Assembly (NCBI RefSeq): GCF_000586555.1
Contig: NZ_AZUC01000054.1
Coordinates: forward strand, 1 to 50,760
From: Sporosarcina sp. D27
Lineage (GTDB): Bacteria; Bacillota; Bacilli; Bacillales_A; Planococcaceae
Length of the DNA stretch: 50,760 nucleotides
Direction: 5' to 3'
The translations under genes were made by a program, and so were the position numbers. Shown piece after piece: positions 44,464-50,760 of the stretch. Below the pieces are notes generated by a model. It was given only the letters and a program-made list of their open reading frames with translations, searched no databases and had not been told where the DNA came from. Numbering within the stretch: the first letter of the stretch is position 1; the number at the start of each line of letters is the position of its first letter.

Positions 44464-45120
44464 TTATTCGATGCAGTCTGTTGGTAAAAAGACGTAGTTT
44501 TCTTTTTCCACCTGTTCTCCGAATACAAGTGGAACTCGCTCACTAAAAATCGGCCCATCTGCCACGACTGTATGGAATTCACCAGACTCTCCACAACTAT
44601 CAATTCCGAGCGCTTCAAGTTCATCCATTAATCCAATTGTAAAACGCTCTCCAAGGAAGCGTTCCGGCATTCGACTAGTGTCCACCACAATAATATACGC
44701 TTCAAATCCCGCAGCAATGAATTCCTCCAGCAATTGACGTCTCGGGATGAGCCAAAGTGGATGCCATGCGGTCATCCCTGCTTGGTCACATGCTTGTTGA
44801 ACCCAAGTTCGATGGTCTTCTAAATCGATGTCACCAAATACACCATAGCGAATCCCTGCATCTGTGCATTCTTTCATGGCATCGATAAATTCTTGTTCAT
44901 AGGTCTCCCAAGATGCTTGTCGCGTCATCAACGGAACCTTCAATCGCTCTGCTTGTGCATGAATGACTGACTCTGGCAAAGCATGAGAGCGAGATCGATC
45001 TGCCTCTTCTTCAAACATTGTCCAAATTCGCGTGAGGGTCGCCCCGTTTTCCAACGCTTTGTAAACGGCCATAGCGGAATCCTTACCGCCACTCCAGGAT
45101 GCTACGAATTTCCGTTCCAT
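44464..45120 (-). CDS. Dph6-like adenine nucleotide alpha-hydrolase (ATP pyrophosphatase)
   Basis: 218-residue PP-loop enzyme of the diphthine-ammonia ligase (Dph6, DUF71) family. The PP motif is ASWSGGKDSAMAVYKALENG near residue 6, then RYGVFGDIDLEDHRTWV near 90 and IDSCGESGEFHTVVADGPIF near 173, the conserved GESGEFHT segment. Eukaryotic Dph6 amidates diphthine on elongation factor 2, but bacteria lack diphthamide, so the bacterial substrate is unknown. AAGGAG lies ten bases before the ATG; a GTG at 45129 is too close. It is followed by a lipoprotein gene. Confidence 0.88.
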   Translation of the reverse strand: MERKFVASWSGGKDSAMAVYKALENGATLTRIWTMFEEEADRSRSHALPESVIHAQAERLKVPLMTRQASWETYEQEFIDAMKECTDAGIRYGVFGDIDLEDHRTWVQQACDQAGMTAWHPLWLIPRRQLLEEFIAAGFEAYIIVVDTSRMPERFLGERFTIGLMDELEALGIDSCGESGEFHTVVADGPIFSERVPLVFGEQVEKENYVFLPTDCIE

Positions 45121-45181
45121 ACACTCCACTCTCCTTCTTTACTTCCTTGCAGACAGTATATCACGCACATTTCCTCATGAA

Positions 45182-45212
45182 AAAGCCCTCTATGCTCAAA
45201 CGGCTTAGAGGG
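45182..45212 (-). terminator. Terminator of the DinB-like gene
   Basis: CCCTCTA pairs with TAGAGGG around a 13-base loop; TTTTTC follows on the minus strand. Confidence 0.65.
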
Positions 45213-45253
45213 TGATTTGCAAAGTAACTTTCGCTCGTTTAACGAACTTCTGG

Positions 45254-45760
45254 TTAGATTGCTTTTTTCAGTTGTAATGATTCGATTGTATCTCTCAATT
45301 GTTTAAGATGACGCTTTTCATGCAATCCGACAAACGGGAACCATTGACACAATGGAATTTGTCCAAAAATCGGATGCTTGCATGATTTTTTCATTAATGC
45401 CTCTTTATTACTACTGTCATACACATCGAGCAAGTACAATCGGGAATTGTGCAATTCCTGCTTCATCTCACAAAGCGTCTTGAATGTATCCGAAGGAACT
45501 GTTCGTCCTGGAGCTTCTACTTTAATGATGCGATTCGTTGAAATGGAAATTGGCTTCTTCATCGCTTTCGGGCTTTCTGGATTCTTCAATTCCTTAGCCA
45601 CATTTGAGGCGATGAGAGTTTCCATGAGCGAGAGATGCTCGAGGATTTGTTTCGGTGACCAGCCATCATTGGCAGGTTTCCGATTGAGTTCCTCATCCGT
45701 CAATCCTTGGACGGCTTGTAAAATCTTCTTGCGTATTTTGTTATTGCCTTCAAAAACCAT
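45254..45760 (-). CDS. DinB family protein (putative metal-dependent enzyme)
   Basis: 168-residue four-helix-bundle protein. DGWSPKQILEHLSLMETLIA near residue 33 carries the first metal-type His, and LCQWFPFVGLHEKRHLKQLR near 138 carries the other two (H-X3-H), as in DinB/YfiT proteins. Some relatives are thiol-dependent transferases using bacillithiol; the role of this one is unknown. The ATG at 45760 follows TAGGAGGGG; the frame is open to 45793 without a ribosome site. It is monocistronic. Confidence 0.88.
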   Translation of the reverse strand: MVFEGNNKIRKKILQAVQGLTDEELNRKPANDGWSPKQILEHLSLMETLIASNVAKELKNPESPKAMKKPISISTNRIIKVEAPGRTVPSDTFKTLCEMKQELHNSRLYLLDVYDSSNKEALMKKSCKHPIFGQIPLCQWFPFVGLHEKRHLKQLRDTIESLQLKKAI

Positions 45761-45799
45761 GGTACCCCTCCTACGCAGTATTCGCGTCTGCATTCTCTC

Positions 45800-46000
45800 T
45801 GAAATATATTAGAATCATACGCTCATATTCTTGAAAAAGGAACCCCAAATTTAACTGTCAGAATAGTAAATTCCCGTCCCTTTTGCAACTCATCTGACAC
45901 CGATCATAGACTACCTTTCAAAAGAATACAACCTTTCTGGATTATTCCTATTGTGACAGGGTTTCCAGGAGGTTTTTCTGCAGAAATAATGGTTGAATTT
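45800..46000. other. Intergenic region without visible gene
   Basis: AT-rich, about 250 bases between the DinB-like gene and the PCYCGC gene terminator. I see no gene or repeat. A very short frame starting at ATG 45989 overlaps the terminator and lacks a well-placed ribosome site. Confidence 0.5.
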
Positions 46001-46002
46001 AT

Positions 46003-46035
46003 AAAAAAACAGGCCCTCAAAAGAGAACCTGTTTT
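46003..46035 (-). terminator. Terminator of the PCYCGC lipoprotein gene
   Basis: AAACAGG pairs with CCTGTTT with an inner CTC/GAG pair; seven T follow on the minus strand. Confidence 0.85.
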
Positions 46036-46042
46036 CCTTATC

Positions 46043-46558
46043 TTATGATGGCATTGGCGTATCCGTTGGACGCGCGTACCCTTTGTTGTAATCCATGTCG
46101 ATTGTTTTACGAATTTCTTTCAACGATTTACCTTCTTGCGCCATCGTGACAGACTTGACTGCAATTTCTACACAGACGTCACATCGAGTTCCATGGTCAT
46201 CCCATACGACTGAACCATCTTTGCGGATTTCATCCACAAAACAGTTCAAGTTGCTGCCGTGATCTGCGCTATCCGCACATCCACAGTAGCATGGCATGTA
46301 TTTCAAAATGTCTTCTGCGTTTCCTGCTACTTGATAAACAAGTTGAAGATCGTCTGATTTGTCATCGAGGAAAGCAGGCAGCTCTTCTGCAGACGCCGTG
46401 ACTTGTTGTAAGTCACCATTCGGAAGTTGTTTTTCTTCACCTACGGCTAATGCTGGCGTTTCTTCATGATGCTGTTCTGTAGCCGTTTTCCCACCGCATG
46501 CAGCGAGAACAATCACAAGTATAGCTAAGATCGGCATGAGGCGTTTTTTCATGGACAT
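46043..46558 (-). CDS. PCYCGC-motif lipoprotein
   Basis: 171-residue secreted lipoprotein. The signal peptide has lipobox LAAC, followed by a His/Glu-rich linker (EQHHEETPAL). YMPCYCGCADSADHGSNLNC near residue 88 holds the family motif, and GTRCDVCVEIA near 122 adds a Cys-X2-Cys. Six mature cysteines plus nearby His suggest metal binding, but the PF13798 family has no known function. The ATG at 46558 follows AAGGAG. It sits 78 bases after fumC on the same strand and has its own terminator. Confidence 0.88.
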   Translation of the reverse strand: MSMKKRLMPILAILVIVLAACGGKTATEQHHEETPALAVGEEKQLPNGDLQQVTASAEELPAFLDDKSDDLQLVYQVAGNAEDILKYMPCYCGCADSADHGSNLNCFVDEIRKDGSVVWDDHGTRCDVCVEIAVKSVTMAQEGKSLKEIRKTIDMDYNKGYARPTDTPMPS

Positions 46559-46636
46559 GTCGACTCCTTTTCTTGAAGGTTGTCCTCTCAGCATACAGGG
46601 TTAAACATACTTGTGCTGTTACAATATTGTGGCAAC

Positions 46637-48019
46637 TTACCGACCAATCATTTTTGAAGGATCTACCCATTCATTGAACTGATCTTCAGTGAGAAGTCCT
46701 GATTTTAGCGCGGCTTCCTTCAAGGTTGTTCCTTCTTTGTGTGCCTTTTTTGCAATCTTAGCTGCATTTTCATACCCAATATGCGGATTAAGTGCTGTTA
46801 CGAGCATGAGTGAGTTTTTCACTTTGTTATCGATTTCTTCAAGGTTTGGTTCAATTCCAACTGCACAGTTGTCGTTGAAGCTGATCATTCCATCTGCTAA
46901 CAGTTTTGCCGTTTGCAAGAAGTTAAAGATGATGACCGGCTTAAATACGTTAAGCTCAAAGTTCCCCTGGCTCGCTGCAAATCCGATTGTTGCGTCATTC
47001 CCCATGATTTGTGCAACAACCATCGTCAATGCTTCACTTTGTGTCGGGTTCACTTTACCTGGCATGATTGAACTACCTGGCTCGTTTTCAGGAATCGTAA
47101 TTTCACCGATACCTGAACGCGGACCGCTAGCAAGCCAACGTACGTCATTGGCAATTTTCATAAGATCTGCGGCAAGTGCTTTCATAGCACCGTGTGTGTA
47201 TACGACTTCGTCATAGCTTGTAAGTGCGTGGAATTTGTTTTCAGCTGATGTAAATTCAATCCCGACAGACTTCGAAATTTCTTCCGCCACTTTGTCTCCG
47301 AATCCTTTTGGTGCGTTCAGACCCGTACCGACAGCAGTTCCACCGATCGCAAGTTCTTTCATCGATTGAACGCTTTCTTTCAGCATCTTCTCTGTTTTCA
47401 CAAGCATCTGATGCCAACCGCTCATTTCTTGACCAAGAGTTAGAGGTGTCGCATCCTGCAAGTGTGTACGGCCAATTTTAATAATGTCCATGAACGCTTC
47501 CGACTTATCACCTAGCGTTTTCTTTAGTTTCTCAAGTGCTGGAAGGAGTTCACGTTCAACTGCAATCACTCCTGATACGTGAAGCGCTGTCGGGAATGTA
47601 TCATTTGAACTTTGTGATTTGTTCACGTCGTCATTCGGGTGCAGACGCTCTTCCTCACCCCACTCTTCAAGCAACTGATTGCCGCGGTTAGCGAGCACTT
47701 CGTTCATATTCATGTTGGACTGAGTTCCACTTCCTGTTTGCCAAACAACTAGTGGGAAGTGGTCGTCCCATTTACCTTCTAATACTTCATTGGCTGCAGC
47801 TGAGATTGCTTTCATCTTCACTTCGGAAAGATTTCCGAACGAATGACTCGCAATGGCTGCAGATTTTTTCAAATGTGCAAAGGCTTGGATTACGCCAGTC
47901 GGAATGCGCTCTCCGCCAATTTTAAAGTTTTGTTTACTACGCTGTGTTTGTGCACCCCATAGTTTGTCCGCTGGGACTTGAATTTCACCAAACGTATCGT
48001 GCTCAATGCGGTATTCCAT
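46637..48019 (-). CDS. fumC: Class II fumarate hydratase
   Basis: 460-residue homotetrameric enzyme interconverting fumarate and malate in the TCA cycle. Landmarks are [20 protein letters not shown] near residue 17, [19 protein letters not shown] near 97, the [20 protein letters not shown] block near 128, [19 protein letters not shown] near 178 (catalytic His), and the signature [18 protein letters not shown] near 315. All are intact. The ATG at 48019 has AGGGG eight bases upstream. A class II, iron-free enzyme is typical for Bacillales. Confidence 0.97.
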   Translation of the reverse strand: MEYRIEHDTFGEIQVPADKLWGAQTQRSKQNFKIGGERIPTGVIQAFAHLKKSAAIASHSFGNLSEVKMKAISAAANEVLEGKWDDHFPLVVWQTGSGTQSNMNMNEVLANRGNQLLEEWGEEERLHPNDDVNKSQSSNDTFPTALHVSGVIAVERELLPALEKLKKTLGDKSEAFMDIIKIGRTHLQDATPLTLGQEMSGWHQMLVKTEKMLKESVQSMKELAIGGTAVGTGLNAPKGFGDKVAEEISKSVGIEFTSAENKFHALTSYDEVVYTHGAMKALAADLMKIANDVRWLASGPRSGIGEITIPENEPGSSIMPGKVNPTQSEALTMVVAQIMGNDATIGFAASQGNFELNVFKPVIIFNFLQTAKLLADGMISFNDNCAVGIEPNLEEIDNKVKNSLMLVTALNPHIGYENAAKIAKKAHKEGTTLKEAALKSGLLTEDQFNEWVDPSKMIGR

Positions 48020-48115
48020 CCTGAAAACCCCTTTTCGCAAATAAATTCACTTTCTTCTTATCTATCATGCCGGAATTCATCTGTAAAATCAAAGATATTT
48101 GAATCGGTCCACTAA

Positions 48116-48145
48116 GAAAAAGATCCGCCATAGTGAGCGGATCTT
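48116..48145 (-). terminator. Terminator of the ABC permease gene
   Basis: AAGATCCGC pairs fully with GCGGATCTT; TTTTC follows on the minus strand. Confidence 0.88.
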
Positions 48146-48149
48146 CCTT

Positions 48150-49472
48150 TTATAATTCGCGTCGCAGCGCATCGATGACATCGATTTGTGTTGCTTTACG
48201 TGCGGGACGCCAACCTGAAATCATGGCTACACCAATACTGATTGCGGATGCAATGACAACAAGTTGCCATGGAATGATGGAGAACGTAACGTTCAGTTCA
48301 TTGAAATCCTCTTCTCCAAGTGCCGCTCCGACGATGAGTGGCAAGATGTAGTTTGCGAGAATGCTAATTGCATAAGAAAGGATGACTGCAATGACAGTTC
48401 CAATGATGCCAATCCATGCACTTTCCAGTAAAAATAGACGTTGTATCAATTTCGGCTTCGCTCCGAGTGCTTTCATGACACCTATTTCTCGTGTACGCTC
48501 GGTTACCGCCATCGTCATCGTATTAAAGATACCAATAGAAGAAATCAAGATTGCGATGGTTCCAATGAAGATGAGACCTGCTTTCAGGGCTAAGAAAAAG
48601 ACATCTATCTGTTCCAGTTCTTCTGATATGGAATAGACAGAATATCCGTCATCTTTTAACGAAGTCGTGATGCCCTTTACATTTTGCAGCTCATCGGCAT
48701 AAACATTCAGATTCGAATAGAAAAGTGACTCTTCACTTTCTTCCGCCTTGTGACGGTCGTAAATGGCATCTAGTTCTGGAATTAGCGAAGCATCTGCATA
48801 TAGTTTACCGTCTAAAATAAAGTCTTTCGCAGGTGCCTTTGCAATTCCGACAATCGTAAGTTTGATCGGCTCTTTGTATGATTCATTTGTTTCATAGCTT
48901 CCAATTTCATAGGTAATTTCCTTACCCAGTAAATCCCCTTTATAGTGAGGCAATTCTAGTTCCGCCTGTTCTTCTTCATTCGATTCCTTGCCTTGTTGCT
49001 GATTTTGAAATTTTTCTACCTCTTCTTCATTCATTAAATTTTTAGCGAAGTCATGTCCGACGACTACTTCATATTTCCCGTTTGGTAATCGTCCTTTTTC
49101 TAGAGCGAATCCTGCTTTCTTTTCCTCTTCAAAGTCTGAAACGAGAAGTCCGCTCGGGCTAGTATACTTATCCAGCGTGGTTTCCTGGGAGGCATTCACT
49201 TCTTGTCTAAGAACCACAGCTTTTACATGGTCCAGTTTTTTCATTTTGTCTGCTTTATCAGTATTTAGATCGGCACCATACACTTCTATTTGGGTTACAA
49301 GTCGGTTATCGAGAATTTCTTTTTTCAGCGTGTCTTGGATGCCGAATCCGACAGAAGCTAAAATGATAAGAAAAGCGGTTCCCATCGTTGCGGCTAAGAT
49401 TGTCATGAAAACACGCAGTTTGTTCTTTTTAATGTGCTGGCTAACAAAATCGAGCTGATCTTTAAATTGCAT
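48150..49472 (-). CDS. ABC transporter permease, MacB/FtsX type
   Basis: 440-residue permease with the MacB layout. The first helix lies near residues 23-45, a large extracytoplasmic domain covers about 45-275, and three C-terminal helices follow. The FtsX-type motif AVTERTREIGVMKALGAKPK near residue 319 contacts the ATPase, and ISGWRPARKATQIDVIDALR ends the protein. The outer domain is acidic and contains QNQQQGKESNEEEQ-like low-complexity sequence. It probably acts in envelope stress, peptide or lipid export; unknown. The ATG at 49472 follows AGGAGG. It overlaps the ATPase gene by 11 bases. Confidence 0.9.
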   Translation of the reverse strand: MQFKDQLDFVSQHIKKNKLRVFMTILAATMGTAFLIILASVGFGIQDTLKKEILDNRLVTQIEVYGADLNTDKADKMKKLDHVKAVVLRQEVNASQETTLDKYTSPSGLLVSDFEEEKKAGFALEKGRLPNGKYEVVVGHDFAKNLMNEEEVEKFQNQQQGKESNEEEQAELELPHYKGDLLGKEITYEIGSYETNESYKEPIKLTIVGIAKAPAKDFILDGKLYADASLIPELDAIYDRHKAEESEESLFYSNLNVYADELQNVKGITTSLKDDGYSVYSISEELEQIDVFFLALKAGLIFIGTIAILISSIGIFNTMTMAVTERTREIGVMKALGAKPKLIQRLFLLESAWIGIIGTVIAVILSYAISILANYILPLIVGAALGEEDFNELNVTFSIIPWQLVVIASAISIGVAMISGWRPARKATQIDVIDALRREL

Positions 49473-50160
49473 GATGCACACCTCCTACTTTCAACACTCC
49501 GTCGTGCATTTGGTAAATCTCATCTGCGATTGATGCGACCTCGTCGTCATGCGTGATAATGACGAAAGTAATTCCTCGAGATTCGTTCAGTGAACGGATT
49601 AGCGCAAGAATTTCCTGTTCAGTTTCCGAGTCCAGACTGCCCGTTGGTTCATCCGCAAAAATGATTGGGGGATTTGTGATTAGGGCACGGGCGATACTGA
49701 CGCGTTGTTGTTGACCTCCCGACAACTCATTCGGGTAATGGTCTTGTACTTCTTTCAAACCTACGTGTTGGATGAGTTGCTTCACGAGTTTCGTCCGTTC
49801 TGCTTTTGAGAATCCTTTCAGTTTTAATGGTAGCTCAATATTTTCGAATGTCGTGAGTCCAGGCATGAGCTGAAAGTTCTGGAAGATGAACCCGAATTGG
49901 TCGAGCCGAAATTCTGCACTTTGGGTTTCATTGAAATCAGATGTCACTGTTCCATTGACTGTAATTTTTCCACTCTCAGGCTTCAGGAATCCGGCCATAA
50001 TATGAAGTAATGTCGACTTCCCTGATCCACTTCTGCCAACAATGGAGATGATGGAACCTTTTTGCACTTCGAAAGAAAGGTCTTTCAAGACAGGGACTGG
50101 CCGCTCTTTTCCTTTTTTTCCGATTTTGAATGAATGCTGAATATGTTCTACACGAATCAA
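49462..50160 (-). CDS. ABC transporter ATP-binding protein, MacB/LolD type
   Basis: 232-residue ATPase partner of the downstream permease. Walker A is GRSGSGKSTLLHIMAGFLKP near residue 42, the Q-loop FGFIFQNFQLMPGLTTFENI, the signature LSGGQQQRVSIARALI near 145, Walker B IIFADEPTGSLDSETEQEI and the switch His in VIITHDDEVASIAD. The start is TTG at 50160, eight bases after GAGGAGG; no ATG is available. It is the first gene of a two-gene operon; the 230 bases upstream hold no other gene. Confidence 0.93.
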   Translation of the reverse strand: MIRVEHIQHSFKIGKKGKERPVPVLKDLSFEVQKGSIISIVGRSGSGKSTLLHIMAGFLKPESGKITVNGTVTSDFNETQSAEFRLDQFGFIFQNFQLMPGLTTFENIELPLKLKGFSKAERTKLVKQLIQHVGLKEVQDHYPNELSGGQQQRVSIARALITNPPIIFADEPTGSLDSETEQEILALIRSLNESRGITFVIITHDDEVASIADEIYQMHDGVLKVGGVHHAI

Positions 50161-50390
50161 TCTGATGTCCTCCTCTAACTTGATGATAGTTTGAGTATGA
50201 CAGTCAAATCTTTAGAAGTAGTGTATGGAAAAATGAAGAATTTCTTAAGATGTGAAAAGTTTTGCGTGTTGAGTGCTTATCAGGGCAATTCATGAATGCG
50301 GGCTCTTTGTCTAGATTGATGAAGGGTACTATTCTTTGAGTGGATAGGTTATTAGCCAAGCCGTTGGTGTGGACGGTGGCGGATGCGAGG
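50161..50390. other. Upstream region of the ABC operon, no gene seen
   Basis: Contains the likely promoter of the ABC operon and AT-rich DNA. A 65-codon frame on the minus strand (50204-50401) lacks a ribosome site and runs into the repeats, so I do not call it. Confidence 0.5.
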
Positions 50391-50545
50391 TTTATGAGCA
50401 TTTCTCAAGTTTTATGAGCATTTTTCAGTGACTTATGATCATTTCTGGAGATTTTTGAGCATTTTTACAAATTAACGAGCACATTTGCGAGTTTATGAGC
50501 GTTTCTCTAGTTTTATGAGCACATTGGTAGGCAACGAGTTGTTCA
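50391..50545. repeat. 20-bp tandem array (TGAGC/TGATC cores)
   Basis: Cores at 50394, 50414, 50435, 50455, 50475, 50495 and 50515 (ATGAGC, ATGAGC, ATGATC, TTGAGC, ACGAGC, ATGAGC, ATGAGC), stepping 20-21 bp. A decayed eighth (ACGAGT) is at 50534. Arms are T-rich and poorly conserved. The cores are those of the array at 1-84, but here TGAGC dominates and strict alternation is lost. Confidence 0.85.
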
Positions 50546-50740
50546 ACCTTTGCTTCTTGCCGTGTTGATCACTTTTACATCATAACTCACCGCAGTAAAT
50601 GCTTCGCATGGCGAAGCACACCAATTAAATCTTGGTATTGATTGGTTAAAGGCACTTTTTCGCGAGTAGATGCTTTGTATGCCTTGAATCAGGTTGCGGG
50701 CAAAAGGGTTATGATCACTTTTTGAGTTTTATGAGCGACT
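50546..50740. repeat. Scattered repeat units and a small hairpin
   Basis: Isolated cores TTGATCACTTT (50565), ATGATCACTT (50711) and ATGAGCG (50731, 20 bp later) belong to the same family. Between them lies a perfect hairpin TGCTTCGC-ATG-GCGAAGCA (50600-50618). No gene is evident, and the array may continue past the window edge. Confidence 0.6.
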
Positions 50741-50760
50741 TGGTATTTTGTCAATAAACG

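Noticed and set aside
45989..46050. 19-codon gene starting at ATG 45989
   Set aside because: The AGGAGG upstream is too far away, and the frame covers the terminator of the PCYCGC gene.
49177..49458. 93-codon plus-strand frame inside the ABC permease gene
   Set aside because: Antisense to the permease N-terminus; no ribosome site.
50204..50401. 65-codon minus-strand gene
   Set aside because: No ribosome site, runs into the repeat array, and its composition does not look like coding sequence.
50600..50618. Terminator at the TGCTTCGC hairpin
   Set aside because: A perfect stem, but no T-run follows on either strand and no gene ends here within the window.
1..50760. tRNA, rRNA, insertion sequences or prophage genes
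   Set aside because: No cloverleaf, ribosomal sequence, transposase, integrase or terminal inverted repeat was recognised by eye; a covariance search would be needed to be certain for small RNAs.

Overview
The window is an ordinary-looking piece of a Bacillota chromosome. Genes recognisable as NsrR, Hmp, BmrA, NiaP, YclNOPQ, TcyP, YngI and a seven-subunit Mrp antiporter, together with strong Shine-Dalgarno sites, frequent TTG/GTG starts, U-tailed hairpin terminators and a G+C in the low-to-mid 40s (estimated by eye), point to Bacillales. I infer a Planococcaceae member, Sporosarcina-like. No rRNA, tRNA, insertion sequence, prophage or CRISPR array was seen.

Layout. 69-5877 (minus): the complete mrpABCDEFG Na+/H+ antiporter operon, preceded by a long leader and facing a stand-alone KdpD-type universal-stress protein gene at 6231-6905. 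6969-15096: murB, a FAD/Rieske oxidoreductase, Mn-dependent pyrophosphatase, the divergent nsrR/hmp nitric-oxide defence pair with an NsrR-like box, a YkvI-like permease with a probable 51-residue membrane protein before it, a PfpI/DJ-1 protein and a 3-methyladenine glycosylase. 15249-22163: the BmrA-type multidrug exporter coupled to a cysteine-free family-4-like uracil-DNA glycosylase, a frameshifted DUF3592-like gene, the niacin transporter niaP with a NiaR-like palindrome, and a large FapA/DUF342 protein. 22273-25925: a yclNOPQ siderophore uptake operon under two Fur-box-like sites. 26219-39186: a lipoprotein, a YgaD-like ABC exporter, hflX, putP with a cre-like site, a nucleoside deaminase, a YdaT-like protein, acyl-CoA synthetase, a glutamate-synthase-like protein, a nitroreductase and a methyltransferase. 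39642-50160: tcyP, an acetyltransferase, a DHA2-type MFS exporter behind a perfect 20-bp palindrome, a Dph6-like ATP pyrophosphatase with a lipoprotein, DinB, a PCYCGC lipoprotein, fumC and a MacB/LolCDE-like ABC pair.

The genes serve ion homeostasis (Mrp, the USP protein, PutP), nitrosative stress (NsrR/Hmp), iron, cystine and niacin uptake, drug export and housekeeping metabolism. They do not form one large system.

The most unusual signal is non-coding. Five intergenic places (1-84, 9495-9575, 39246-39576, 41885-41925, 50391-50740) carry degenerate tandem arrays whose cores recur every 20-21 bp, about two helical turns. In three of them TGAGC cores occur with TGATC cores, in strict alternation in the two best-ordered arrays. 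The largest has 16 cores in eight 41-bp double units. They look like members of one family in different sequence dialects. I know of no description of it.
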